From assembly GCA_025800385.1 (NCBI GenBank), contig JAOXRS010000257.1, positions 124,001 through 188,000 on the forward strand: a DNA stretch of 64,000 bases, read 5' to 3'. Shown piece after piece: positions 19,149-27,899 of the stretch. The stretch comes from Candidatus Albibeggiatoa sp. nov. NOAA. GTDB taxonomy: Bacteria; Pseudomonadota; Gammaproteobacteria; Beggiatoales; Beggiatoaceae. Under the pieces are notes generated by a model. It made no database searches. It had not been told where the DNA came from and saw only the letters and a program-made list of their open reading frames with translations. Numbering within the stretch: the stretch's first letter is position 1; every line of letters starts with the position of its first letter. The translations under genes and the position numbers were made by a program.

Positions 19149-19808
19149 TTAGTGACGAAGCCAAAGTTGTAATAATTGGCCAATCAACTCGCCCATGTAT
19201 TTTAATAAATCGGTCGACATGCCTGAGTGGAAACGGGAAATTTCTTGGCTACCCATGGCTAAAATGCCTCTGGCTTTTGGTGCACCAAGAGGAATTAATA
19301 CCGCTGAAGTAATGTCTTGTTCGGCAAATAAATAGTCTTTTTGCGCTGCTTCTAATTGTCCACAGACAGTATGGCTACCACTTAAAATAGATTCAAATAA
19401 ATGGAAAACTTGTGCATCATATTCAACAAATTCTTCACGCTCATGATTTTCACTCACTTCAAATAAACGCACGGTAATCGCATCAGTTTTGAATTCAGCG
19501 TGTAAAGTTTCATATAAATTATCAAACAGCTCTTCTAATGAATTGGCTTGTGCTAGGTTTAATAAAATGCCTTGAATGCGTTGGTTTAAACCTTCATTTT
19601 CTTTGGCAATATTAACTAATTCACCAAACTGGGATTGTAAGCGTTGGTTTTCTTCACGCAATACGCTTAGCTGTCGTTCCACCAATGACACTGCATCACC
19701 GCGCTCATGAGGGATTTCCATCGCCGCTAATAAATCAGCATGGTTATTAAAAAACTTGGGATGTTGGTACAAATAGCTTTCAACATCTTCTTCAGTAATT
19801 ATAGTCAT
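19149..19808 (-). CDS. DUF484 family protein
   Basis: The 219-residue protein matches the DUF484 family: an N-terminal helical hairpin with VESYLYQHPKFFNNHADLLAAMEIPHERGDAVSLVERQ split over residues 8-45, a coiled coil (LREENQRLQSQFGELVNIAKEN), then a GAF-like domain ending in LGAPKARGILAMGSQE and the RFHSGMSTDLLKYMGELIGQLL tail. In many gammaproteobacteria it lies between dapF and xerC. Here it overlaps the dapF stop by four bases (ATGA), but a lyase gene, not xerC, follows. The function is not established. Confidence 0.88.
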   Translation of the reverse strand: MTIITEEDVESYLYQHPKFFNNHADLLAAMEIPHERGDAVSLVERQLSVLREENQRLQSQFGELVNIAKENEGLNQRIQGILLNLAQANSLEELFDNLYETLHAEFKTDAITVRLFEVSENHEREEFVEYDAQVFHLFESILSGSHTVCGQLEAAQKDYLFAEQDITSAVLIPLGAPKARGILAMGSQEISRFHSGMSTDLLKYMGELIGQLLQLWLRH

Positions 19809-20632
19809 AACTGAATTGTTCCTTCAAAAACGTGAATCGCTGCCCCTGTCATCATTACACTGTCTTGCTCGTTGGCTGTCCAATGAATACGCAAATCACC
19901 ACCTGTTAAGTGTGCTGTCACGCCTGCATCCAGCTGTTGCCACATTTGGCCGATCACAACAGCCGCACATGCACCCGTGCCACAAGCCATGGTTTCACCC
20001 ACACCACGTTCGAATACCCGCAACTTGATTTCATTTTTGTTGCAGACCTGCATAAAACCAACATTCACCCGCTCAGGAAATTGCGGATGTGATTCAATTT
20101 TAGCCCCGATTTCAGCCACAGGTGCGATCTCAATGTCTTGCACTTGTACCACAGCATGAGGATTGCCCATAGACACAGCACCGACTGGGTAAGCCACACC
20201 ATCAACATCTAGCAAGTAAGTTGTACTTCTTTCATCGGCTAAAAACGGAATGTCATTCGGCTCAAAACGTGGTTTGCCCATATCAACCGTGATATTCCCA
20301 TCTGCTTCAATTTGTGGATAAATGATGCCTGAAGCGGTTTCAACTGAAATTTGGGTTTTGTCGGTTAAACCTTTATCTTTTACAAATTTGGCAAAACAGC
20401 GTGCGCCATTGCCACATTGTGCGACTTCGCCCCCATCTGCATTAAAAATACGGTAACGAAAATCAGCTTGTTCAGATTTTTCAACTAATAGCAGTTGGTC
20501 ACAACCAATGCCAAAATGTCGATGGCTAAGTTGTTGGACTTGTTCAAGCGTGAAGTCAATTTGTTGGTTAATGGCATCAATAACGATAAAGTCATTGCCC
20601 AAACCGTGCATTTTACTGAATTGAATGTGCAT
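19805..20632 (-). CDS. dapF: diaminopimelate epimerase
   Basis: DapF interconverts LL- and meso-diaminopimelate for lysine and peptidoglycan synthesis. The 275-residue protein has the conserved start FSKMHGLGNDFIVIDAINQ and both active-site cysteines, in VAQCGNGARCFAKF and ETMACGTGACAAVV. MGNPHAVVQV and ERGVGET are also in place. It is the first gene of a dapF-DUF484 unit with a four-base ATGA overlap. Confidence 0.96.
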   Translation of the reverse strand: MHIQFSKMHGLGNDFIVIDAINQQIDFTLEQVQQLSHRHFGIGCDQLLLVEKSEQADFRYRIFNADGGEVAQCGNGARCFAKFVKDKGLTDKTQISVETASGIIYPQIEADGNITVDMGKPRFEPNDIPFLADERSTTYLLDVDGVAYPVGAVSMGNPHAVVQVQDIEIAPVAEIGAKIESHPQFPERVNVGFMQVCNKNEIKLRVFERGVGETMACGTGACAAVVIGQMWQQLDAGVTAHLTGGDLRIHWTANEQDSVMMTGAAIHVFEGTIQL

Positions 20633-20820
20633 GATGCGTATGATTGGTTTGATTTAGGGGTGATTCTACTAGAAAATCTATCAAGAGAAAATTTTTTGTA
20701 GTATGTTATTGAAATGTGGAGTTAGGGCAACTTCATTTATATCGCCAAAATCCATATGACATAAGCTCTTTAATAGAACATAAATAACGTTAAAGATACG
20801 GATATATAAAAGGGAGGATT

Positions 20821-21357
20821 ATGCCACGCAACATACAACAATTATTACATGAGGGTGAAATTTCCGCACAACAACGATTTGATGAAAGGCAACGCTGGCA
20901 ATCTGAACGAGGGCAACAAGCATTGGATCAAATGTTTAAAACTTATTTAGATACCAATGCAATTAATTTCATCAAACAGCAGCATTACTTTTTTATCGCA
21001 ACCGCAGATGGCAGTGGTGAATGTGATTGTAGCTTTCGCGGCACTGAACCTGATTTAGAAGGCAACAAACAACCTGCTATTATTGTGCGAGATGAACATA
21101 CTTTGGTTTTTCCCGATTATACAGGCAATTACATTTATAACTCGCTAGGCAATATGTTGGACAATCCACACATTGGCATTTTATTTATTGATTTTATCAA
21201 TGCGACTCGATTTCGGGTCAATGGCTCTGTGAATATTGTTGAGGATAAAACTGCTTATCAACAACATTGGGCGACGGCATTGCGTTATGTTGAAGTGACG
21301 GTGAAACAAGCTTACGCAAATTGTTCAAAACGTATTCAACAATCGGTTCAGCTCTAA
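20821..21357 (+). CDS. pyridoxamine 5'-phosphate oxidase-like flavoprotein
   Basis: The 178-residue protein has the split-barrel FMN-binding fold of PNPOx-like proteins: FIATADGSGECDCSFRG, then LVFPDYTGNYIYNSLGNMLDNPHIGILFIDF and RFRVNGSVNIVE. Proteins of this subgroup are not the vitamin B6 enzyme PdxH; they are small flavoproteins of unclear substrate. AGGAGG-like sequence precedes the ATG. The gene stands alone and ends at a clear terminator. Confidence 0.82.
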   Translation: MPRNIQQLLHEGEISAQQRFDERQRWQSERGQQALDQMFKTYLDTNAINFIKQQHYFFIATADGSGECDCSFRGTEPDLEGNKQPAIIVRDEHTLVFPDYTGNYIYNSLGNMLDNPHIGILFIDFINATRFRVNGSVNIVEDKTAYQQHWATALRYVEVTVKQAYANCSKRIQQSVQL

Positions 21358-21366
21358 ACTTTATAC

Positions 21367-21405
21367 AAAAAACGCAACCTTGCTCCTAGCCAAATTGCGT
21401 TTTTA
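21367..21405. terminator. bidirectional terminator
   Basis: A 10-base stem (AAAAACGCAA with TTGCGTTTTT) with a 17-base loop lies between the convergent PNPOx-like and response-regulator genes. The T-run on one side and A-run on the other allow termination in both directions. Confidence 0.8.
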
Positions 21406-21421
21406 TTCAATCCATTCTTTG

Positions 21422-22330
21422 CTAGCGTTTTAACTTCTTCAAATAACCAAAAATCTTACTCGAAATGGTTTTTGTATCTTCTTCTTTTGTTGGTTCAACT
21501 TCATGGCGTTCTACTGCTTGAGGCACTTGTTGTAAGAAATTATACCGCCACAATGCATCCCGAATCCCGCGCTCTAACATACCTTTAGCAAGTGGTTTAG
21601 GTAAGAAACGGAAAATTTGGCCTTGGTTGATTAATTGAATCAGGGCGTTGGTATCTTGGAAAGAAGTCACAACCAAAGTTAAAGTATTGGGGTGATATTG
21701 TTTAAGCAGTTTCAGTGGATTACTAATATCTTCACTGCCTACTTTAATTTCTGAAATGATAACCGCGATATTATGATGCTCACTTAACATTTTAAATGCA
21801 TCTTCTAAATTCTGACTCCAATGCACGCGATTGGTATCTTTTAGTATTTCTTCAGCAAGGTGTAAAGTCTGTTCATCTTTATCAATGACGAGCACATCTA
21901 ATTCTGAGGTGATTGCATCTTGTTTTTGTTCTGCTTTGTCTGGAAGGGTTTCTGCTTTAAGTGCAATGTCTGTGGCGCGGGCGACAATAGATTTGATCTC
22001 ATCATTGTCCCAAGGTTTATTGATATAACGGAAAATCTCACCTTCATTGACTGAACCCACAATGGCCGCTAAATCTGAATAGCCTGTTAAGAGTAAACGC
22101 ATGGTGTTAGGTGATGCGTCTTTAATGCCACGCAAGACTTCTGTGCCTGTCATAATCGGCATTCTTTGATCGCTGACAACAACATGAATTTTTTCATTTT
22201 TAGCCATTTCAATCGCTTCGTTGCCATCCGTCGTTGTCAAAACACGGTAACGAGACTTAAACATAATCTTGAGTGATTTTAAAATCCGTTCTTCATCGTC
22301 AACAAATAAAAGCGTGGGTTTGTTTGCCAT
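21422..22330 (-). CDS. double-receiver response regulator
   Basis: The ~302-residue protein contains two CheY-like receiver domains. The first begins KPTLLFVDDEERIL and has the phospho-acceptor Asp in VVVSDQRMPIMTGTEVL and Lys in INKPWDNDEI. The second begins DVLVIDKDEQTLHLAEEIL, but where the Asp loop is expected it reads VIISEIKVGSEDIS, so the canonical phosphorylatable Asp appears replaced, while the late Lys is kept in FLPKPLAKG. The second receiver may therefore be a non-phosphorylated partner domain. No output domain is seen beyond a short basic tail (KIFGYLKKLKR). ATG 22330 is preferred over an upstream TTG frame start because homologues begin at the VDDEE strand. Confidence 0.85.
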   Translation of the reverse strand: MANKPTLLFVDDEERILKSLKIMFKSRYRVLTTTDGNEAIEMAKNEKIHVVVSDQRMPIMTGTEVLRGIKDASPNTMRLLLTGYSDLAAIVGSVNEGEIFRYINKPWDNDEIKSIVARATDIALKAETLPDKAEQKQDAITSELDVLVIDKDEQTLHLAEEILKDTNRVHWSQNLEDAFKMLSEHHNIAVIISEIKVGSEDISNPLKLLKQYHPNTLTLVVTSFQDTNALIQLINQGQIFRFLPKPLAKGMLERGIRDALWRYNFLQQVPQAVERHEVEPTKEEDTKTISSKIFGYLKKLKR

Positions 22331-22422
22331 AGTCAGTACCAATTTACAGTGAACAATTATCAATCAACAGTGATTAAAACCGCTAGTGGTCTATGTTCGA
22401 TGTACGTGGGTTTAAATAGAAA

Positions 22423-22457
22423 AGGACTGAAGTGCAATCTTACTCAACCTCAGTCCT
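22423..22457 (-). terminator. terminator after gcvH
   Basis: An 8-bp perfect stem (AGGACTGA with TCAGTCCT) lies 21 bases beyond the gcvH stop and is followed on the minus strand by TTTTCTATTT. Confidence 0.7.
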
Positions 22458-22477
22458 GTGCATGATTGCGTTAACGC

Positions 22478-22870
22478 TTATGCTTCATCTTCTAAACATT
22501 TAGCATAGCCGCTTGCGTCTAACAAGTCCGCTAACTCTGCGTCATTGCTTAATTCTAATTTAAGAATCCAACCATCTTGATAAGGGCTGTTATTCACCAA
22601 TTCTGGGGTTTCAGTTAATTCTTCATTTACTGCAACCACTTTGCCAGATAAAGGGCTGTAAATATCAGAAGCCGCTTTCACTGATTCCACCACACCGCAT
22701 TCATCACCCACACTTAATTCTGCACCAACTTCGGGTAATTCTACATAAACTAAATCACCTAAAGCCTCTTGTGCATGGTCGGTAATACCTACAACAACGG
22801 TATTGTCTTTCTCTACACGAATCCACTCATGTGATGTGACATATTTTAAATTGTCTAAAATTTCGCTCAT
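22478..22870 (-). CDS. gcvH: glycine cleavage system H protein
   Basis: GcvH carries the lipoyl arm that shuttles the aminomethyl group between the P, T and L proteins of glycine cleavage. The 130-residue length is normal. The lipoylation site is K65 in VESVKAASDIYSPL, and the conserved YVTSHEWIRVE start, DLVYVELPEVG and NNSPYQDGWILKLE are present. It lies 21 bases after gcvT in the same operon. The P-protein gene is not in the window. Confidence 0.96.
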   Translation of the reverse strand: MSEILDNLKYVTSHEWIRVEKDNTVVVGITDHAQEALGDLVYVELPEVGAELSVGDECGVVESVKAASDIYSPLSGKVVAVNEELTETPELVNNSPYQDGWILKLELSNDAELADLLDASGYAKCLEDEA

Positions 22871-22891
22871 ATCAGAAGCCTCACTTAATGG

Positions 22892-23989
22892 TTAAATATC
22901 AATACAAGCCTTACCATGTCGTACAAAAGGGGGCTTGACGACTTGGGCTGGAATTTGTTTGTTACGAATCTCAACTTTTACTTCTTCATACACACCTGCA
23001 GGCAAACGTGCAAATGCAATTGAAACACCTAAGGTTGGAGAATATGTACCGCTGGTGATTTCACCTTTGCCGCCTGCTTCATCTACATAAACAGCTTGAT
23101 GACCACGTAAAACACCTTTGCCTTTCAATACAAGGCCAACTAGTACACTGTGTTCACCATTGGCTTTCTGTGCTTCTAATACATCACGGCCAATAAAATT
23201 GCGTTCAGCAGGTTTCCAACCAATTGTCCATGCTAAATTAGATTCTAATGGGGTATCCGTTTCACCCATATCAGAACCATATAAATTCATGCCTGCCTCT
23301 AAACGTAAAGTGTCACGTGCACCTAAACCAATGGGGGCAATATTGGCATTTAACAGTGCATCCCAAAACGCAGGGGCTTGCTCGTTTGATAACATGATTT
23401 CAAATCCATCCTCACCTGTATAACCCGTTCGGGCGATAAACAAGTTGTCATCCCAACAAGCAGTAAATGGCTTAAGGTTTAAAGCAGTGTCACGCAACGC
23501 GTCTGGTAGTAATGGTGTGATTTTCTCAATGGCTTGAGGGCCTTGAATTGCTAACATGGCTAAATCAGTACGTTCTGTGACTGATACAGCAAAGTTGCTC
23601 GCATGTTGTTCAATCCATGCTAAATCTTTGTCACGGGTTGCCGCATTGACAACCATTCTAAATTCTTGTTCTGCTTGGTAATACACAATCAAATCATCGA
23701 TGATGCCGCCTTTTTCATTTAACATACATGTGTATAAGGCTTTACCTGTCTTTCCGACAATTTTACTCACATTGTTAGCCAGCAAATATTGTAAAAATTC
23801 AATCACACGTTCGCCGTTTAAGTCGACAACGGTCATATGCGATACATCGAAAACACCCGCATCTTTTCTGACGATATGGTGTTCATTTAGCTGAGAGCCA
23901 TAATGCAAGGGCATATCCCAGCCACCAAAATCGATGACTTTTGCGTTGCTTGCAAGGTGCTTTTCATATAATGCAGTTCTTTTATTCAT
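22892..23989 (-). CDS. gcvT: glycine cleavage system aminomethyltransferase (T protein)
   Basis: GcvT takes the aminomethyl group from lipoyl-GcvH, releases ammonia and forms 5,10-methylene-tetrahydrofolate. The conserved start is MNKRTALYEKHLASNAKV, then FGGWDMPLHYGSQ, FDVSHM, the folate-site Asp region LNEKGGIIDDLIVYY, RTGYTGEDGFEI and DTLRLEAGMNLYGSDM. I place the start at 23989, where the family similarity begins; an in-frame ATG at 24022 would add 11 residues, and neither has a strong ribosome site. The length (~365) is normal. No glycine riboswitch was recognised upstream. Confidence 0.95.
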   Translation of the reverse strand: MNKRTALYEKHLASNAKVIDFGGWDMPLHYGSQLNEHHIVRKDAGVFDVSHMTVVDLNGERVIEFLQYLLANNVSKIVGKTGKALYTCMLNEKGGIIDDLIVYYQAEQEFRMVVNAATRDKDLAWIEQHASNFAVSVTERTDLAMLAIQGPQAIEKITPLLPDALRDTALNLKPFTACWDDNLFIARTGYTGEDGFEIMLSNEQAPAFWDALLNANIAPIGLGARDTLRLEAGMNLYGSDMGETDTPLESNLAWTIGWKPAERNFIGRDVLEAQKANGEHSVLVGLVLKGKGVLRGHQAVYVDEAGGKGEITSGTYSPTLGVSIAFARLPAGVYEEVKVEIRNKQIPAQVVKPPFVRHGKACIDI

Positions 23990-24329
23990 CAGCTTCTGTG
24001 CACTGTGTAAAAACGTGTTCATTATAGAACAATTTGCTAGAAATGTTAGGCTTTGGGCTTGCTATTCGATGTGCGTTTATAAATATAACTTATCTGGCTT
24101 ATTTGATAGTTATTCACTATGGATTATAGTATGATTATTTTATCGTTATATACTCAATAATTAATAAAATAATAATATAGTTATATAATCTTTATAAGAA
24201 TTTGATTTGCATTTATAAATTTTAAAAAACATAATTAATTTTACAAAGTGATACATTGTTTACTTTATATAGATACATGTTAGAATATGAGGCTTACAAC
24301 TCATTCACACTGTCTGTAGGGTAGGAACA
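23990..24329. other. AT-rich divergent promoter region
   Basis: About 340 bases separate gcvT from the ATPase operon. I looked for a glycine riboswitch before gcvT and for metal-regulator palindromes before the ATPase gene and could support neither. Confidence 0.4.
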
Positions 24330-26396
24330 ATGCCTCTGATTGGTTTCTTAGTTGCTGGAGCTGTTGCATTTGCTGGCTGGAAAGTGACAACTCACCCACC
24401 ATCTCAAGATGAGCAAGATGAATCACCAGACCCGTCGAATGATATTGCACCCATTCAAGCAAGTAGTGCCTCTTTACAAAATAAATCCATCGACCGTGAA
24501 ATTAAACACAATCTTATCTTATCCAGTTCCGCTTTTGGGCTGATTGCCAGTAGTACTTTTTTACCGTTTTTGATGTGGCCAGGCATTGGGCTTTTACTTG
24601 TTTCTTTGATACGCAATTTACGCAAAGTTTTAGAACAGATCAAGCAAGGTAAAATCAGTGTTACATTATTAGATACGGTTGCCTTCACTTTACCGATGAT
24701 ATTGCAATTCTGGTTAATGGCCGCCATGACCAGCACCTTTATTTCAACAGCCAACTGGTTATCACGCCGCACAGAAAGACGCTCCCAAGAAGACTTAGCT
24801 TTACTTTTCAGCCAACAAATTCGCACTGCTTGGACAGAACATAATGGCGTATTAATTGAAGTACCTTGCTCTGAACTTGATGCAGGTGATGTGGTGGTAG
24901 TGGATGCAGGGATGCCAATTCCCGTAGATGGAAAAATAGTCAAAGGCTTGGGGCGAGTCGATCAACAAGCTTTAACAGGTGAGGCTCAACCCGTTGATAA
25001 AGCAGTTGGTGATGAAGTGCTGGCTGCAACTTTATTACTGGATGGCAAGCTGTTTATTGAGTTACAGCAATCTGGCTCAAAAAGCATGGCCGCAGAATTA
25101 ACCAAATTATTAACCAATATGGATAACACCCGTCAAGAAAGTCAAAGTCGGGCACAAAAGTTGGTTGATGACTGGGTGCCATTAACCTTGGGTACGTCGG
25201 CACTGATGTTAGCAACACGCGGGGTTGGCAGTTCATTAGCTGTAGTTTATTCAGGTATTGGTTATCCATTACGTTATGCAGGGCCTACTGCTGTATTAAA
25301 TCACATCCAATTAGCCGCCAATAGTGGTTTATTAATCCGTGATGGCCGTGCTTTAGAAGCTTTAGCAAATGTTGATTTAGTCGTTTTTGATAAAACAGGC
25401 ACATTAACCAATACCGTCCCCACTGTTCACCGCATTACGGGTGTTGGACAATTTGAGGCATTAGAAGTATTACGCATCGCCGCCACCGCAGAAAATCACC
25501 AAACCCACCCACTGGCTTATGCCATTTCTCAAGCTGCAGAGCAATCAGGGATTAGCCTTGCACATATCGAAGGGGTAGAAGTGGAATTAGGCATGGGCTT
25601 ACATGTTGAGATTGAAGGAAAAGCTGTACTGGTGGGCAGTGAGCGTTTATTAAAATCAGAAAATATTGAGGTTTCCACTTATAACCAAGATGTCATGCCA
25701 GAAGACATTGTGGTTTATGTGGCAGTGGATGGAGAATTAGCGGGCTTTATTGAATTGTCGCCGTCGATTCGTGATGAAGCTGAGACAGTCGTACAAAGTC
25801 TACAAGCCATGGGAGTTGAAGTGGTTGTATTATCAGGTGATCGTGAAACCCCAACCCGTGAACTTGCTAACCGTTTGCATTTAGATGGCTATTACGCCGA
25901 AGTGATGCCACAAGAAAAAGCCCAAGTCATCGAAGATTTCCAAGCTAAAGGACGTAAAGTTTGTTTTGTTGGCGATGGGATTAACGATGCGGTTGCATTA
26001 CGTACTGCTGATGTGTCCATTTCGCTCAAAGGGGCAACCAGTATTGCAGAAAGTGCTGCCTCGATTCTACTTATGAGTGGAAATTTAGGCGATCTGCCTG
26101 AGCTGTTCAAAATTGCACAGAATAATGATAGAAATCTTGATCGTGCGGTGACTTTAACCACGGTAACAGGGATTGGCACAATGGCGGGTGTAGTATTTTT
26201 CAACTTAGGCACATTCCCAGCGATGGTGATTTATTTATTAACCATTACGGGCAGTATGCTCAATGCCTCAACACCGCTATTTAAACAATTAGTTCGACAA
26301 AAAGCCAATGATGCAGCAGATGTTGATGAGCCGAATCAAATCAATACATCTGCACCTATTTTACGCCAATGGATAGAACATACTAAAGAGGTTTAA
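24330..26396 (+). CDS. P1B-like P-type ATPase lacking the CPC motif
   Basis: The 688-residue protein has the P-type ATPase core: actuator TGEAQPVDK (T215 onward), phosphorylated D354 in FDKTGTLTN, the HP-loop pair in ENHQTHPLAYA, and the hinge GDGINDAVALRTADVSIS near 548-565. These, and the HP, are as in heavy-metal P1B ATPases. The membrane motif before the phosphorylation domain, normally CPC or CPx, reads YSGIGYPLRYAGPTAV (about 306-320), so no metal-binding Cys pair is present, only the Pro. There is no N-terminal HMA or Cys-rich metal domain; the protein starts with a hydrophobic segment and an acidic linker (DEQDESPDPSND). The transported ion is therefore uncertain. It opens a six-gene plus-strand run with AGGA before its ATG. 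Confidence 0.85.
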   Translation: MPLIGFLVAGAVAFAGWKVTTHPPSQDEQDESPDPSNDIAPIQASSASLQNKSIDREIKHNLILSSSAFGLIASSTFLPFLMWPGIGLLLVSLIRNLRKVLEQIKQGKISVTLLDTVAFTLPMILQFWLMAAMTSTFISTANWLSRRTERRSQEDLALLFSQQIRTAWTEHNGVLIEVPCSELDAGDVVVVDAGMPIPVDGKIVKGLGRVDQQALTGEAQPVDKAVGDEVLAATLLLDGKLFIELQQSGSKSMAAELTKLLTNMDNTRQESQSRAQKLVDDWVPLTLGTSALMLATRGVGSSLAVVYSGIGYPLRYAGPTAVLNHIQLAANSGLLIRDGRALEALANVDLVVFDKTGTLTNTVPTVHRITGVGQFEALEVLRIAATAENHQTHPLAYAISQAAEQSGISLAHIEGVEVELGMGLHVEIEGKAVLVGSERLLKSENIEVSTYNQDVMPEDIVVYVAVDGELAGFIELSPSIRDEAETVVQSLQAMGVEVVVLSGDRETPTRELANRLHLDGYYAEVMPQEKAQVIEDFQAKGRKVCFVGDGINDAVALRTADVSISLKGATSIAESAASILLMSGNLGDLPELFKIAQNNDRNLDRAVTLTTVTGIGTMAGVVFFNLGTFPAMVIYLLTITGSMLNASTPLFKQLVRQKANDAADVDEPNQINTSAPILRQWIEHTKEV

Positions 26397-26399
26397 AAA

Positions 26400-27164
26400 A
26401 TGACGTGGAATACTGCTGCTTGTGATATGGATCAAGGGCCTGCCCATCGCGCTGCGGTTGGTTTAATTGTACTTTCAAGTGATACAGTTTCAGAACCTGA
26501 AGTCTCGGCTTTTTTACCACGCCAAGGTGTTGGCTTTTATTCTAGTCGCGTACCAATGTCAGAAGTGGCAACCGTCGAATCTCTATCCAGCATGAAACCT
26601 GATATTCAGGCAGCAGCAGAATTACTTGTACCCAGCGATAATATTGATGTTATTGGTTATGGTTGTACCGCAGCAGCGATTTTAATTGGCTCGGATACGA
26701 TTAAACAAACCATTCAAGCCGCACGTAAACAGCCTGTTGCTTATTCCGATCCCATGCTTGCAGGTTTAACTGCATTACGTACTTTAAATTGTCAGCGCAT
26801 TGCTTTGCTTACACCTTATATCGATAGTGTCGGTGATGTGGTTGCCAATCATTTTGAGCAACAGAATATCACCGTTGTTGATAAAGCCAGTTTTAAAAAA
26901 TCAGGTGATCCTGAAATTGCCCGCATTTCCCCTCAATCGATTTATCAAGCTGCCATTGAATTAGCCCAAGACCAAGATATTGATGCGTTATTTATTTCTT
27001 GTACCGCGTTACGGGTGTTTGATGTGTTGGAATCAATAGAGCAGCAAATAGGCAAACCTGTGATTAGTAGTAATCAAGCCTTGGCATGGCATTGTTTACG
27101 TTTAGCGGGCGATGATTCTAAATTAGATGGGCGCGGACAATTGTTTCATACAGCATTGACTTAA
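26400..27164 (+). CDS. maleate isomerase/Asp-Glu racemase-like protein
   Basis: The 254-residue protein falls in the Asp/Glu/hydantoin racemase and maleate isomerase/arylmalonate decarboxylase superfamily. Both catalytic-type cysteines are seen: C89 in VIGYGCTAAAILIG and C201 in LFISCTALRVFD. The N-terminal GLIVLSSDTVSEPE and the GLTALRTLNCQRIALLTPYID stretch fit the maleate isomerase branch. These enzymes act on dicarboxylates or related acids through cysteine acid/base chemistry. It lies three bases after the ATPase gene with a GAGG ribosome site, so cotranscription is nearly certain. The substrate is unknown. Confidence 0.82.
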   Translation: MTWNTAACDMDQGPAHRAAVGLIVLSSDTVSEPEVSAFLPRQGVGFYSSRVPMSEVATVESLSSMKPDIQAAAELLVPSDNIDVIGYGCTAAAILIGSDTIKQTIQAARKQPVAYSDPMLAGLTALRTLNCQRIALLTPYIDSVGDVVANHFEQQNITVVDKASFKKSGDPEIARISPQSIYQAAIELAQDQDIDALFISCTALRVFDVLESIEQQIGKPVISSNQALAWHCLRLAGDDSKLDGRGQLFHTALT

Positions 27165-27257
27165 AAGATTTAATAAAAAAGCCAAGGGGCTACAAGTCCC
27201 AACTGATTTTTGGAATGGATGTAAACCACTACTTGACCACCACTGAGGACAATACTC

Positions 27258-27899
27258 ATGAGTGAACTTATCCAGCCTGTGCGTGAATCATACGCTCACA
27301 ACAGCCGCTTATATGATTTTATGGCAAACAAAGCGGATTTAAACCAAATTGTTGAATTCTTAACTTGGGACGCAGAACAGCCCGCGTTTTATGTGTATCT
27401 CGGTCATTGGGAAAACAAAGTGCCTGATTTAATTCAATCAGCATTAGTTGAACATATCGCAGAAGAAAAAGATGGTGACCACTCTGGTATGTTTATTCGC
27501 ATGTATGATGATTTGAAAAAGCAAACGGGTGGCTTAAACGTAGAATTAGATGAAGAACAAACCGCTCGTTTAAATTATATTTTTGGTGATACGTGTGCCC
27601 AAGAGCAAAGTTTTGGCTTTTTCCTTGGTGGTTTTTTAGCCACAGAATTCATGTCTCAAAAACGCTGCCAACAATTATGGGATGGTTTACGCCGCTTAAA
27701 CATTGAAACAGATTATGAATATTTAGAATTACATGCGGAAGCAGATGCACATCATTGGATCGAAGTAGATGAGAAAATGATTCAACCTTCACTAGAAAAA
27801 AATCTCACCAGTGTTGATGCAATCCAAGTCGGTATCAATCACCGTTTACAAACCTCTGCAAACTTTTTAAAATTCTATGAAAACAAATATTTATTCTGA
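27258..27899 (+). CDS. haem-oxygenase-like diiron (HDO-type) redox protein
   Basis: The 213-residue protein is mostly helical and matches the iron-containing redox enzyme group of TenA/haem-oxygenase-like proteins. Potential iron ligands are acidic/His clusters in VEHIAEEKDGDHSGMF, DTCAQEQSFGFFLGGFLATE and LELHAEADAHHWIEVDE, in the order expected of HDO diiron oxidases. Members of this superfamily include N-oxygenases and C-C cleaving enzymes in natural product pathways. Its presence next to a PLP enzyme, a nucleotidyltransferase and a racemase-like protein suggests oxidation of an amino-acid-derived substrate. GAGGA precedes the ATG. The end overlaps the next gene by 23 bases. Confidence 0.72.
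   Translation: MSELIQPVRESYAHNSRLYDFMANKADLNQIVEFLTWDAEQPAFYVYLGHWENKVPDLIQSALVEHIAEEKDGDHSGMFIRMYDDLKKQTGGLNVELDEEQTARLNYIFGDTCAQEQSFGFFLGGFLATEFMSQKRCQQLWDGLRRLNIETDYEYLELHAEADAHHWIEVDEKMIQPSLEKNLTSVDAIQVGINHRLQTSANFLKFYENKYLF

Noticed and set aside
23990..24329. Glycine riboswitch upstream of gcvT
   Set aside because: I found no GGAGAG-type tandem aptamer core or paired helices in this stretch.
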